Source: Podarcis raffonei (Eukaryota > Chordata > Lepidosauria > Squamata > Lacertidae). Taken from it: a DNA stretch of 64,000 nt. Position 1 is the first letter of the stretch. Each line of letters starts with the position of its first letter. Made by a program: the position numbers and the translations under genes. This document shows, one piece after another, positions 23,461 to 46,546 of the stretch. Location: assembly GCF_027172205.1 (NCBI RefSeq), contig NC_070614.1, positions 36,648,001 to 36,712,000 on the forward strand, in the 5' to 3' direction. A model generated the notes under the pieces. That model was given only the letters and a program-made list of their open reading frames with translations, had not been told where the DNA came from and did no database searches.

Positions 23461-24075
23461 AGACTCTCCAAATGTCCCTATTTTCCAGGGGCAGCCCCAG
23501 ATTTACAGAAGTCACCCCTGTTCCCGGTTTGATCCCAGAATGCCGTGCTTTTCCTTAGGACGTCCCTATTTTCATCAGCGAAATGTTGGCGGGTATGGAG
23601 TTATGTGACCCCACTGAGCCAAGGATAACTATACAGTGGTTCCTCGGGTTAAGTACTTAATTCATTCCAGAGGTCTGTTCTTAATGTGAAGCTGTTCTTA
23701 ACCTGAAGCACCACTTTAGCTAATGGGGCCTCCCGCTGCCACCGGAGCACAATTTCTGTTCTCCTCCTGAAGCAAAGTTCTTAACCTGAGGTAATATTTC
23801 TGCGTTAGCGGAGTCTGTAACCTGAAACATATGTAACCTGAAGCGTATGTAACCCGAGGTACCACTGTACAACCTTTAGAAGTTATCCAAAGGCAGCCCT
23901 GTGTAGGGAAGGTTTTTTAAAATGTTTAATATGTTTTTACATATGTTGGAATCTGCCCAGAGTGGCTGGGGGCAACTCAGTCAGATGGGGAGGGTATACA
24001 TAATAATAAAATAAATATAATATTGAATAGGACATCCCTATTTTCACCGGAGAAATGTTGGAGGGTATGGTGGGA
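23461..24075 (+). repeat. Composite LINE-like interspersed repeat, copy 2
   Basis: Same order of motifs as copy 1 (TCTCCAAATGTCCCTATTTT, GGACGTCCCTATTTTCATC, GAATCTGCCCAGAGTGGCTG) and an AATAATAAAATAAA tail. Interrupted by a TA-MITE (23634-23867). Confidence 0.65.
23634..23867. mobile_element. TA-MITE family A inside a second copy of the same LINE-like repeat
   Basis: CAGTGGTTCCTCGGGTTAAG and CCCGAGGTACCACTG ends with TA flanks. The host repeat is the one also hit at 8433, at a different internal position, so the two events were separate. Confidence 0.9.
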
Positions 24076-24314
24076 GCAGGTAAATTACTAACCAGGCCCA
24101 GACCGTTTAGCGTGCTTTGGAATGAGAAGTAAATGGAGAGGCAATTCAGTGGAGCAAGAATAAGTCTCTGTGGCCCATGAAGAAGTAACGCAGAGAGTTG
24201 TAAGGCTAGAATACCAGCCTGAGCTTTCAGTAAGCATTGAGAGCTGGCATCAGCCACTGATTCTGAATGGGAGGAGTGGCATTGTTCCATTATGGTGGGG
24301 GAACCCATTTCATC

Positions 24315-24782
24315 CATAGCTGTCAACTTATAGATCTGAAAATAAGGGACCAGCAGCCTCGAAAATAAGGGATCAGCAGCCAAAATAGGGATTTTCTGGG
24401 CACAGGTATGTTCAACTTCTGAGCCCCTCCGAGCCAAAGCCCAGCCAGCAGCCAAACAAAGCCTCAAGCCTCAAGGAAAACCACCATCACCTCTCCGCTG
24501 GAAAGCGCTGAGCAAAGGCGAGTCCCCAGGCAACGCAGTCGATTTGATCAGCACAAGGCATGCAAGCTCCAACCCCCCAGTCATTCTTAGACTTCTTATT
24601 GGGTGAGCAATGCAGCCAAGCAACACAGTTGGAGCCTCCCTGGCTGGCAGGGAGGCGGGGAGAGGAGCTGCTTCCTTTGAAACCCAGGAAATTTAAGGGA
24701 CATCATCAATAAGGGACAGCAGCGGGACATGGCGCTGGGATAAGGGACTGTCCTGCCAAATAAGGGATGCTTGACAGCTATG
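24315..24782. mobile_element. hAT-type MITE with 8-bp target duplication
   Basis: Terminal inverted repeat CATAGCTGTCAA / TTGACAGCTATG, perfect over 12 bp. ATTTCATC flanks both ends (24307-24314 and 24783-24790). Subterminal AATAAGGGA motifs recur near both ends. No coding content; the 8-bp duplication points to hAT transposase. Confidence 0.9.
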
Positions 24783-26700
24783 ATTTCATCCCAAGGGCCA
24801 CATGCCCTTACAGGCAACCTTCTGGGGGCCACAGGCCACAGAGATGGGCAGGGCCAAATTTCAAAGGCACATTCCAGCACTCGAGGAGGGTGAGAAGCAG
24901 GACTGGCGGACAGTGTGGCTGGGAAGGTTGTATAGCCTGGGAAGAGAACTACAGAGGCCTGGAGAGTCTCCATTGGCTCCCACCTCTGAGTTTCTCCAGC
25001 CCTGCTCTATTCCTTGCCATCTCTGGGATAGAGACCCTTTACAGCTGTGTAGAAGAGGGAGCTCTAGCAGGTGGAGTTTGTCCTACTCTATGGTGAAAAC
25101 TCTCCCTTCTTTGCATTCAGAGTTGCTGCAAAAAAAACAAGTTAACGTTGGACCGGCAGGGCCAATAAAGGCTCTCTTTGCTACCTCTTTTGGTTCACTT
25201 GCAAGGCAGTCACTGGCCAGAATTCAACACAGACGTGAAACCCATTTATTCCAAATGGCCTCAGGTGAGACACGGCCTTTCTCAAAGCAACTGCAAATGC
25301 TAACTAGGCCAGCGAAAGAGAAACACACTTCTGCCATTCGCGTGATCACTCATCCTTGGTGGAGAGGAAGTCAGGAGGAGACCCCTGAGCTTGCTGGAGG
25401 CTGTGGGGTCTTCCTTCATTCTCTGATGAACATCACTTTTAAATTACGGGAAAACACGTGCACACTAACACCAACAATGCACGCACCATTACATGCACAA
25501 AATCAGCTATTTCCTTGCCTCCCATCTGTTCCCTACTATCAGTTTGGGTGTATGTGCACAGACAGTTTAAAAGAGATCATTTTAATGGTGGATGTTACAG
25601 TCCTTATTCTCCCAAAAGTAAATTTTATAATATATATATATATAATGAAGCAAGCTGGAGAACAAGCCTCTACAGTGCATTTTTCTACTTTTTGCTACAG
25701 AAATTCACTCCACAGGGAACATTAATGCAGTCGGGAGTCTTCTTGCAGAGATGCAAGACTGCAGGCATCAACAACATCTAAAGATCAGGGGGAAACACAT
25801 GGCACCCATCTGAAAAAGAAGAGAGAGAAAATTCAGAGGACTATCCCAAAAGCAATGTCTGGCTGCACCTTATGAGCTAATGTGGTGTGGAGGCGAAGAG
25901 ACTGATCCACAAATCAAGAAGGCCCTGGTTCAAATCTCACCACTCCCATGAACTCAGCAAGCACAATCTCTCAGCCTCAGTCCCTCTTAACAGCCATAAT
26001 GGGTGTGTGTGGAGTGTGTGTGTGTGTAACAATATTGACTTACATTAGAGGGGTGTTATAAGGATTATGACTAGATAATAATTGATGTGAAATGTTCTGA
26101 ACGCTTGATAGTGCTATGCAAATGTTAATTATTGTATCTTGGCTGTGAGTCCTGGAAGACTTGCAAGTTTCAGAAGTTGGAATTAGAGAAGAATATGCAA
26201 GAAAGAGTGTTTTTTGAGCTTGAATGAACAGTGTGGATTTACAATGGTTACACTGAACCATTATTATTATTTTTTGCATATCATGCTTTCCCCCTACAGA
26301 CAGAACCTATTTGCTGTAGGCGTGGAACACAGACCAACATTTGGTGGCAAGAGAACCTAAAGGAGCTGGAAACCATTGCAGCACGGCCAGAGTCTAAATG
26401 CAGGCAGCCCTGTATGTTTAAAGTTATTCATCACTTGTGAAATTCCTGTCTTGCGGAACTACGCATGGTTGCTTCCGTGCAAGCCTTGAAGGCTCATTTA
26501 TCCCCAAAGTGTTTATGCTACTTGATTCCTGAGTCTCTGGGTTTCCTGTTATTTAGTCACGGGGTCATTGCTCAAATGCAATTGGCCTGGATCTTCTCTC
26601 ATTTCTGTACACCACCTTACGAAGGCTATGCCTGAAAAGGGCAGCACGTAAACCCTTTAAATAATTAAATAAATGTGCCTATTCGGATTTACTCATTAGT
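24783..26700. other. No gene recognised; long chance ORF and old repeats
   Basis: A 307-codon frame runs from 24802 to 25725 on the + strand without similarity to any family I recognise. Its start lies in repeat-like sequence beside the hAT MITE and it ends in an ATATAT run. A MIR-like SINE lies at 25875-26135. I see no splice or domain support for a gene. Confidence 0.4.
25875..26135 (+). mobile_element. MIR-like SINE
   Basis: AATGTGGTGTGGAGGCGAAG head, CCTGGTTCAAATCTCACC B-box-like block, CAGCCTCAG core, and an end CTATGCAAATGTTAATTATT. Diverged and old. A GTGTGTGTGT run interrupts it near 26010. Confidence 0.55.
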
Positions 26701-26717
26701 AAGACCCACTGGGGTCT

Positions 26718-27168
26718 CAGACTCATAGAAATGTAGAGCTGGAAGGGACCCCGAGGATCATCTAGTCCAACCCCCTGCAATGCAGGAATCTCAACTAAAG
26801 CATCCATGACAGATGGCCATCCAACCTCTGCTTTAAAAGCCTCCAAGAAAAGGAGTCTGCTCCACTTCTGAACAGCTCTTACTGTCAGGAAACTCGTCCT
26901 GGTGTTTAGTCAGAACCTCTTTTCTTGGAACTTGAATCCGTTGGTTTGTGTCCTAGCCCCTGGAGCAGGAGAAAACAAGCTTATTCCATGTGACAGCCCT
27001 ATATATAATTGAAGGTGGCTATCACATCGCCTCTCAGTCTCCTCTTTCCCAGGTTAAACATCCCCAGCTCCCTCAACCATGCCTCATAAGGCTTGGCTTC
27101 CAGACCCTTTTGCCATCTTGGCTGCCTGCCTCTGCACACGTTCCAGCTTGTCAATATCCTTCAACGAG
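26718..27168 (-). mobile_element. CR1-type LINE 3' end, antisense
   Basis: Begins on the + strand with the reverse complement of the CR1 3' end (ATAGAAATGTAGAGCTGGAAGGGACC) and continues through the 3' end of the ORF region, parallel to the copy at 6.4-6.9 kb. Truncated. An LTR fossil begins 20 bp beyond its recognisable end. Confidence 0.85.
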
Positions 27169-27189
27169 GCTTACTCCCAGGACTGCAGC

Positions 27190-28011
27190 TGTTATGTACT
27201 GAAGTTCTCACCCTGGGCCAGCAGGGCGCCCTGGTCGAGGGTGCACATCGATCTTGCCGCCCCCTTTCATGGCCGGACCTTTATGGTAGTGGTGGACGCC
27301 TATTCCAAATGGCTGGAGGTGGCCCTGATGCCCTCCACCACTACCGAGGCCGTCATCCGGGTGCTGCAAGGCCTCTTTGCCACGCATGGGTGTCCTGATG
27401 TCCTTGTCTCCGACAACGGACCACAGTTCACGTCAGGCACTTTTGAGCGGTATCTTTTGGGACTGGGCATCCACCATGCCCTAACGGCACCATTTCATCC
27501 ATCCAGCAACAGGCAAGCGGAGAGAATGGTGCGCTCAGCAAAAGAGGCACTGGGGGTCTGGCAGAGTTTCCAAGTGCCCAACTTATTTAAAGGACTATGT
27601 TGCTGGACATATAACACTGTCGGTCTAATGCAAGTATGTGAAATGTAACCAATATGCTTTTGTGCCTAATTGAACCATTACGTGTAGTGCTGTATATAAG
27701 GAAACCATAACAATTGCAACTAACGCTTTATCTCGGTCGGGAGGGGTTTTATGTACTGAAGTTCTCACCCTGGGCCAATAGGGGGATACTGTAGATAGTT
27801 TTCACTCAGGTCCACATATGCAAATAAGGAATTGAAAGTGACATTCAATGATTGAATAGTTACAGAAAGTTGCTACTGCTGCTTTGTAGTGGAGCTCTAT
27901 ATAAGCAGGTTGGCTGAACCCTTCAGTTCAGTTCTATTCTGGGTCTGAGAATAAACAAGAGCTGTTTGAAGAATCGCTGTGTCGTCTGATATGTTCACCC
28001 ACAACTTAACA
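27190..28011 (+). mobile_element. Broken Ty3/gypsy-type LTR element, fossil
   Basis: Bounded by the 5-bp duplication GCAGC (27185-27189, 28012-28016). Parts in order: a short 5' LTR end, a stretch coding for an integrase core (HIDLAAPFHGRTFMVVVDAYSKWLEV, then VSDNGPQFTS), a purine-rich tract and a 3' LTR (about 27747-28011) with TATATAAG and AATAAA. Far too short for a complete element, so it is clearly broken. Age is moderate: the LTR differs from the solo copy at 11.5 kb at a modest share of sites. It ends 244 bp from the TNNI3 stop, in tail-to-tail orientation. Confidence 0.88.
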
Positions 28012-28254
28012 GCAGCCTTAATAGTATTATAGTTCTTAGTGAACCATATGCTTTCTTCTTCCCAAGTCGGATGTGCTAGAGACCAAACTTTTTTTTTTTA
28101 AATGAAAGCTGGACTTTGAGGGGGGAAAACCCCACAGAATATCCCCTCCTCTGGCTGCAGCCCTCCACAGCAATGCTGTCCCTTGTGATTGTAGCCCAAT
28201 GCATAGCACATGTGTTTGTGTATCCCATACCACCTCCCTTACCTCACACACTGC

Positions 28255-39236
<10,982 letters not shown>

Positions 39237-39296
39237 GGTGAGAAATCAAACTTCAAGTATTCTGGGGGAAATCAAAACAAATATATTACTATTCCC

Positions 39297-39302
39297 TTTA
39301 TA
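39297..39302 (-). promoter_or_regulatory. TNNI3: TATA box of TNNI3 (TATAAAGGG)
   Basis: On the - strand TATAAAGGG lies 61 bp before the ATG, which predicts a start near 39270 and a 5' UTR of about 35 nt. The palindromic E-box CACATGTG sits directly upstream (39303-39310). A TATA box close to a muscle-gene E-box suits a striated-muscle promoter. Function is inferred. Confidence 0.6.
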
Positions 39303-39310
39303 CACATGTG
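39303..39310 (-). promoter_or_regulatory. Palindromic E-box CACATGTG next to the TNNI3 TATA box
   Basis: CACATGTG fits CANNTG, the bHLH binding core. It abuts the TATA box of TNNI3. A single motif of this size occurs often by chance, so only its position makes it worth noting. Confidence 0.35.
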
Positions 39311-40142
39311 TACCTTCTTTACTATTAATCCGTGGTGCGCAAGCTTATTTCTAATGCTTCCACAAGGGAGTGCAAGGGAGAAAAGGATTAGATATTTAAG
39401 CCCAAGGTACTAGGGTTTAAGACTGCCTCAACGTCATGTCTTTTGACTCAGTCCCAGGTTATTAGGTTCATAATCCCTGCTCTCAGATCTGTAGCTACAA
39501 AATGACAACGCAGTGGTATGGGGAAGGTACTTTTCACATGTTCAGAGGCTCTCTGCTACTACTTCATGTATTCCTGGCATTCAAAATATTTATCTTTTTA
39601 AAAACAGCTTCTTGCTTGGTGGGGCCCTTGCCTGCTCTGGGTGTTTGTCTTTTTGTACCTGGCTGTGGTTGGTGGATCTTGGGATTCAGTTTAAAAAAAG
39701 AAATAGATTTCACAAGCCCAGAATCTGCCCTCCCCTTGTCAGAACCATCTGGTACATAAATAGCTACACACAGAGAAAAAAGGGGTTTGTCTACAATCAA
39801 AGGAACTCTAAATGTACACTTAAAACATCTTAAGCACAAGCATAAAATTTTGTGAAGGCAGAAAAAAATGTGCAGTGTCTGTAGCTCTGTCATTTCACAC
39901 CTTTCAAACCTGAATTTGCTGTATGAAATGAACTGGAGCTGCCCAGGGGACTGAATTACCATGTGCTAAAATGTGCAAAAATGATGAAGGGGGGAGCTGT
40001 GGGAGGAAATGCAAGATTTATATGGTGATGATCATCTTTCTCCAAAGCATGGCGTGTCAACAGGCCTTCATTGGGGAGCTCAGAATGTGCTAGAACTTGT
40101 TCTTGTTCTTGTTCCTGCCCACTACAGACCCTGCCTTGGCCT

Positions 40143-40143
40143 T

Positions 40144-40170
<27 letters not shown>
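40143..40170 (+). repeat. (TA)n microsatellite
   Basis: Fourteen TA units followed by TGCGCATA, upstream of TNNI3. Confidence 0.9.
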
Positions 40171-40174
<4 letters not shown>

Positions 40175-42534
40175 ATATTTCTCTGAACCATGTACGAGAT
40201 ACACTGTTATCACTGGAGCTCTTCAGAGCAGCTAAATTTGTGCTGTCTTATCACTTCTAAAACGGGGGCAGGCCATTCCACAGGGAGGCAATGAGAAAAA
40301 AGCTGAGGCAGAGAGAGAGAGAGAACCACAAAACCAGAGCTAGATGGGAGGGGGTCAGTTCAGACACATCCCTGCCCCCCTCCATTTTGAGTGTGGCAGA
40401 GATGGTATAGGTTTTATTCTCAAAAGCGATCCCCTCAGCCAATGCAGAAAGTGCAACGTTTCTTAGAAAGGGATGGATTGGGGATGAATTCCCCACACTT
40501 GCAGAAGGGCTAATATTTGTGCCAGCCTGCCTTAAAAGAAATTATTTCCCTCAGGCTCAGAAATGGGGTGGGGAAATCTCACAGCCCTGAAGCAAAAAAT
40601 ACAGAGGCAGCCATCTCTCTGCCCTCCCTACACCCCCAGAGCTGCAAAGGGACGCCTTTATTCTTAGCGCTAGGTGTGAAACCAACCATTCAGCACCCTT
40701 TCTAGAGACATCTGCTGCCAGCAACAGCCAGAAATGCAGCAGGAGGGGCCTGCCAGGCCTTCTCCCGCTTTTCTTCAAAGAGAGCTCTTCTCTGTCTGTC
40801 TTCTTCTCCCCCATACAAAGAGAACTGCATTGCCAACGACTCTTTAAGACTGACCTAGGTTTACTTTAAGTCAACCCAGCAGGTCCAGCTCAGATGTGAG
40901 GGGGCCTTATAAATGAGCAGCTTTACCTGACAGCAGTGGAAAGCAGGGGCTCAGGAAGGGGTCAATGGTGGGCTGTGGTGGGGCGCCAAGTTATTGGCAG
41001 CTGCCCAATGATGACGGTGACAGGTCAAGCACAAGTAATTTTGCCACCTGAGGCCAAGGACAAGATGGCAACCGCCATGCCATACGCTGAAGATGACTAG
41101 AATGGTAGTTAATTCTTATTAGAGGGTGCAAAGGAGGCCCTCCTACACAGCTCTGCCCTGTAACACATTGTTACTGCTACCCCCTTGCCCTGTTACCTGA
41201 GGAGGCTGTCTCATTCTACCTAATGGTTGGGCCAGCCCTTGCAACATACTGACATGGGATCTGCCACCCAGTATCCTAGGTCAGGAAGGATTGCCTCATC
41301 TTACATCCTCTTTAAGAGAGAGCATCATTTCCTTTTCATAAGAGAATAGCTCCAGCAGATAAATTGGTATCTTGATTGTTGTTGTTTTTAAAGAATGCAT
41401 GTAATATAATTTAGGCAATTATATGTTTCTTCAGCTACAGGGTTGGGTAGCTTACTAGTAAGTTAAAACAATACAATAGTCAAATCAATTTAAGACACAG
41501 CAAGAACAGTGGCACATCAGCAATTAGAAGAGAAACTTTTGAAACAACGACAGGATTGGAAGTTGACGGCAATTAAGAACCAGGGTTAGGTGCCTTCTAC
41601 TGTTTACACCTATTAAGAACCCATTTTATGGTCTTCCGTTTTCAATTGTCAGCCGCTTGGAGAGTACCCCATGAAGGCAGCAATGGTGGCTGGTGCTCGC
41701 TGGGGGTGGCAGGGTGGAAAGCAGGGATCCCAACTGGGGATGGAGCCCAAGGCGACAAAAGACAGGACCAACTACTCCTAGTTTTGCCCCTATCTTCCTC
41801 CCGACTGCCGAGTTCTGTAAGGGGCAAAACTGCAAATAAGACGGAGGAAGCTGACAGGCAGTGCCATGCCATGGGATGGTTTTAAATTAGAAAGCATGCA
41901 GTTGGGGGCTGAGAGAGTGAGGTTGTTGGGCCAGCGCTCCATTCACCCTAATGGATTCACCTGCACTAAAGTGTTTCCATAATAGCATTTGAAAGTAGTA
42001 AAGCAATGCATGTTACCTTCTAAAGAGGCTCTTCTCCTGTGAGGCCATTAAGTCCATGCTCTAAAACTACTGCACACAAGGAAAAAAGAAAAACCCACAA
42101 AGCAGCCGAAGAGTATTTTGAGGTTGGGGAGGCAGCAGCGCCCCCATTCATCCTAATGGAGCAGCCTCCACAGGCAGACAGAAAAACCCTGTGGGGGGGA
42201 AATGGAACCAAATAACTTGCAGAGCGAGTCCTAAAGTGAAGTAATTGCTCACGTGAATATGTTCCGATTTAAAAAAAGGGGTCCTATTAGATGCACTTCA
42301 ACTGCTTTAGAACAGTGGATGATGTTTTTAGAAGAAAGGTTTTAGAATTTGGGGGGGCTCTCTGTGCTACCTGAGTTTGGTCCTTTGGGATGGGATGGGG
42401 ACAAATAGATGAAATGTATACTACCTGTGTGCTTGCTTCTGTGTCCTGGGAATACCTACACAACTTGTAGTTTCTGCTGGTCTTGAAAAGTGACCCTGTA
42501 AAGAAAATAAAGCCTGATGCACCTTGTAAGCCTG

Positions 42535-42705
42535 CACAAATTCTATGACTGCGACAATCCCATGGCTATGGGTTCACATCCCCACTCACTCATGGAAGAT
42601 CTCTGGGTGACCTTGCACAAGTCATTCACTCTCAGTCTAGCCTACCTCACAGGGTTGTTGTACACCACATTGAGCTCCTTGGAGGATATAAATGCAATTC
42701 AAGTT
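42535..42705 (+). mobile_element. MIR-like SINE
   Basis: GGTTCACATCCCCACTCACT, CTGGGTGACCTTGCACAAGT, CTACCTCACAGGGTTGTTGT and GAGCTCCTTGGAGGATATAA run in the order of the reptilian MIR-like family. Confidence 0.65.
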
Positions 42706-43585
42706 TTCTTTGTGACAATGTCTACCATGTGGAATTGTTTCTGCACTGAGATCAGGCAAGCACTATGGCTGTGGGGTGTTACTGTGATTTTTTGTTCTTC
42801 CTGATTTTGTTCCTTTTTTTAATGGATTAGGCGTTTTATTTTCAGAAACCGCTTTGGTATCGCTTTTTGTAAATGAAAAGCAGTATAGAAATCTTTTAAT
42901 AATACATTAAATAAGTGAGAATAGGATTGCAGCGTTATTGTACCTTATGACAGCTGCACTGACCTTCCCATTGCCCTATAAAGGGGGGAAACGTTTTTTC
43001 AGAAAATATTCAGGACGATTCCTTTTATCTTCATGGAGGAAAGGAATATCTCTTTCAGTTTACGCAGAATGATACCACCTTCCCTCCGCCCCACATACAC
43101 ACACAGGCAAGCATGTTTTTAATTCCTCCCCACCTCCCAAACAGAACTCCCCCCTTTACCTGATGTCTCTGGGAACCGGACAATGCACAGACGGTGGGGA
43201 AACAGGTTTTGAGTTACTGTGCAGTCACCAAAATGGCTGGTGGCCTTTTATAAAGTAGACAGCTCAGCATCAGCATAGCCTTTTAGGGAAGAAGGGGAAC
43301 GGAATGCATTCCTCTGATAAGAAGTGGCACCAGACACTCACAGGAGAAGGGGCAGGGAAAGGGATGTCGTCGTTTTTGGCAGTCTGAGCCCCCAAGGAAA
43401 GGGCTGGCTCAGATTCAATCCTTCCTCCAACCTATAAACTTTGGCTTGGGAAGGTCTGAACATAGGACTTGCAAAGTACCTTGCAAGACCATTCATTGCT
43501 ATGTGGCCCTTAGAACATTGCCCAGAACAGAATATGGCCCTCAGGATGAAAAAGGTTCCCCACCCCTGCTGTACGCTTACAATCA

Positions 43586-43586
<1 letters not shown>

Positions 43587-43628
<42 letters not shown>
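43587..43628 (+). repeat. (TG)n microsatellite
   Basis: About 20 uninterrupted TG units followed by AAGAGAGAGA, in the TNNI3-DNAAF3 intergenic region. Confidence 0.95.
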
Positions 43629-43638
<10 letters not shown>

Positions 43639-44233
43639 ATGCAATCCAAGCATTAGATATGAACATCACAAAGAGAGCTGTGTTTGTGAACAGGTTGACT
43701 GTGAGCATTTATCTAGGAGTGTGAATGACTCCTCGTGCCAAGCCTGAACTCTCCGTGAGGAAGTATGCTAAACAAAGCAGCAGTTTTACCTGTGCATGAA
43801 ACAATCCTGGAGTTAAAGGCTGAGCAGAAATGATACATGTTTTGTTAACAGCTGCTGTGCAGCATCTTAACACTGCAAACAGTCTGGAATCTTGCACCTT
43901 TCTCCAAAAAGCTCAGGGCAGCATGTAGGAAGAGATCACCAAGAGTTCTTCGGCATATGAAGTTGTACCATTTTGAAAGACTGCAAAAGCCGGCACTTGG
44001 TTCCTTACAGCTAGCATGATAAAATGGTCCAGTGACACCTCTTTTAGCCTAATCTACCACACAGAATTATGGCAAGTATAAATGGTGAGGGCAACACATA
44101 CAGCTCTGAGTTCTTGGAGACAGGTGCAGGATGAAGATATCTCAAATAAGTCTGTCCATCATGACTCATTTAGAGTGGGCTCCTCTCTTATAGTTCTGTT
44201 ACTTTTGTTTAAACTGGGACCTTAAGATTTATG

Positions 44234-44470
44234 CAGTGGTACCTCGCAAGACGAATGCCTCGTAAGACGAAAAACTCGCAAGACGAAAGAGTTTTTCATT
44301 TTTTGAGTTGCTTCGCAAGACGAATTTCCCTATGGGCTTGCTTCGCAAAACGAAAACGTCTTGCGAGTTTGTTTCCTTTTTCTTAAAACCGTTAATACCC
44401 AGGGAATCCGTGCTTCGCAAGACGAAGAAACTCGCAGAACGAATTAATTTCGTCTTGTGAGGTACCACTG
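44234..44470. mobile_element. TA-MITE family B (same ends, GCAAGACGAA interior)
   Basis: CAGTGGTACCTCGCAAGACG at one end and TGTGAGGTACCACTG at the other, followed by TA. The interior is built of repeated CGCAAGACGAA motifs in both orientations, unlike family A. Confidence 0.88.
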
Positions 44471-45345
44471 TACTGAGTTAGTAAGATTGCAACCCAGCCT
44501 GAGAATTTTGGACCAGGAAGGCTAAAGATGTTATTTAAAAAAATAATAATTCTGAATTGTCCATCCAGTCAGTTCCTAAGGCAACATACAATAGCAGCAA
44601 TAAAATACAATAAAAGCAAAACATAATACGTCCTAAGACAAAAGAAACAAAAACACACAGAGCTAAAACTATAAAGCAAACCACAGACACGTGTAACTTT
44701 TAAAAATACCTGGGCAAGCAAGGAAGACTTGGTTCAGTGCCAAAAAGGCTATAATGTTAATGCTAGTTGAACATCTTTAGGGTGTTCCAAAGTCAGGAGC
44801 CCATCTCTCTCTCTCTCCAAGTGTAATGCACTTTCGCAAGCAATGGCATTTGGAGAAGGGCCTCAGTTGAAGATCTTAATGCGTGGGCTGGAGACACACC
44901 TTTCACTCTTTATTTAATGAACAGAATGCTAGCATGCCACTTACAGCAGTGTTTTCACAAAACTTTCTGCATCCAGAGAACCTTTCCAATATTGATTTAC
45001 CTGCCACAGAACTCTGACATGTTGCAAAGGATTCTGTGAAGTAGTTGTTGCTTTTAACCATTAAAATTAAATGAACCCTTTTGATCAATACAAAACCATT
45101 TACCAAAACGTAAGCAGGGATTCTAGGGAGTATTTATAAAGGTATGTAACTTAGCTGCTTACACATCACCCTGTCCAGATCTGATGAAACTTCACTGTCA
45201 CTCCATGGGAAATAAGAATGCACTCTATAGAAAACACACAACACTGCTATGTGGCTGTGCATTGTAGGCGAAGATTGGAAGTGGTGGTGGGCAACTAGTC
45301 TTCCTGCAAAGCTCATCCATTATCCACCAGATCAGGTCTTCTCAC

Positions 45346-45600
45346 TGGGTAAAAGGTAAAGGACTCCTGGATGGTTAAGTCCAGTCGAATTAAACTATGG
45401 GGTGTGGCACTCATCTCTGCTTCTAGGCTGTGTTTGACCGCAGACTGGTTTTCTGGGTCATGTGGCCAGCAAGACTAAACTGCTTCTGGCGCAATGGGAC
45501 ACCGTGATGGAAGCCAGAGTGCATGGAAACATCTTCTCACTGAGGAACCCTTAAGAAGCTTCCAGCTTCAAAACCCATCCCTATTTACCATACTGGGTGG
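45346..45600 (-). mobile_element. Old, diverged Sauria SINE fragment
   Basis: Starts AAAAGGTAAAGGACTCCTGG and keeps TCATGTGGCCAGCAAGACTAAACTGCTTCTGG. The head is lost and divergence is much higher than in the other copies, so this is an early insertion. Confidence 0.75.
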
Positions 45601-46540
45601 GGACTGGATGGGGATACAGGTTCCCACCTAGTATGAAGTGTAGGCAGAAAGAGGAACCAGAGGCACAGTGCTGCTCTCTTCTGGGTGCAGATGAAACCGA
45701 GATTGAGAGAAGGCTATCTCTCTTTCTTGGTTACAACACTCTCTATGCCTATGCGTATGCCTAAGCTAAAGCGTGCACATATAAATTCTGCCTCCGATGA
45801 ATAAAAAATAAATCCCCAAAGTACAACTTTGCTGCCCTCCATCCTTCACTGTCTGATTGCCTGGGAAGGGTGGAATTAATTCCACAGCCAAGTCGCAAAG
45901 CAAGTTACAATCTACAGCTGCGATCCTGCACAGATTAACATGAGCCGAGGTCATCAGCACTTCCAGATAAGCACGCCTACCTAAGATCTGCCTACAGACC
46001 CTGAATGTCAGATTACAAAGCTGTATTTGTTCTTTTTTGCCCTGGCTCCTTTCTTGTTTGCAGAGAAACACCAGCTCTGCCCCCTATGTCCCACCTGCCC
46101 ACCACCAGCCACTACTTTAAGGATATTTTGCTACCTTGTTTGTGAGTAATTGAATGGGAGAGGACAGAGTTTGCCCCTCCCTCCAGGGGATCTCTGGCAC
46201 CTTGGACTGGTCCCTATTACAGGATTTTCGGAATCTGGAAGTAGGGTGATCTCTTTAGGACAAATAAAGGTAGCACAAGCAAGCATCTTCAGTTCCCCAC
46301 TTGAGTCCACAACTAAGCCAGCGACAGTAAAAAAAATAACAAGGTGCCAGCAGAACAAAGAAACAAACAAAAACTGAGGCGCCTGTTCCCCTCAGCCAGG
46401 GAGTTTCACAGCCTAGGACTGTTATTTCCTGAAGTTTCATCTTTAAACGCCCCTCCCCAGCCTCACAGACCTCAGCAGCAACAAAATATCAAAATTCTGA
46501 TAAAGAGGACTTGTGCAAGACAACCCTTTAAAATATATTT

Positions 46541-46546
46541 TTTATT
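46541..46546 (-). terminator. Candidate poly(A) signal of DNAAF3
   Basis: TTTATT on the + strand is AATAAA on the - strand, about 390 bp past the DNAAF3 stop. The region between has no recognised repeat. The site is within an A/T-rich run, so support is moderate. Confidence 0.4.

Larger units (their letters stand above)
39311..46540. other. TNNI3-DNAAF3 intergenic region, sparse in features
   Basis: Contains (TA)n at 40143, a MIR-like SINE at 42535, (TG)n at 43587, a family B MITE at 44234 and an old Sauria SINE at 45346. The stretches 39311-40140, 40260-42500, 42900-43580, 44480-45340 and 45610-46540 show no gene, domain-bearing frame or element that I can name. Confidence 0.5.

Noticed and set aside
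24802-25725. 307-codon open frame on the + strand
   Set aside because: No recognisable domain, no homology that I know, low-complexity ATATAT and a start in repeat-like DNA beside a MITE. Most likely a chance frame, though its length is unusual.
28036-28254. Possible additional TNNI3 or TNNT1 exon
   Set aside because: No troponin T motif and no splice borders in frame; it looks like 3' UTR and flank.
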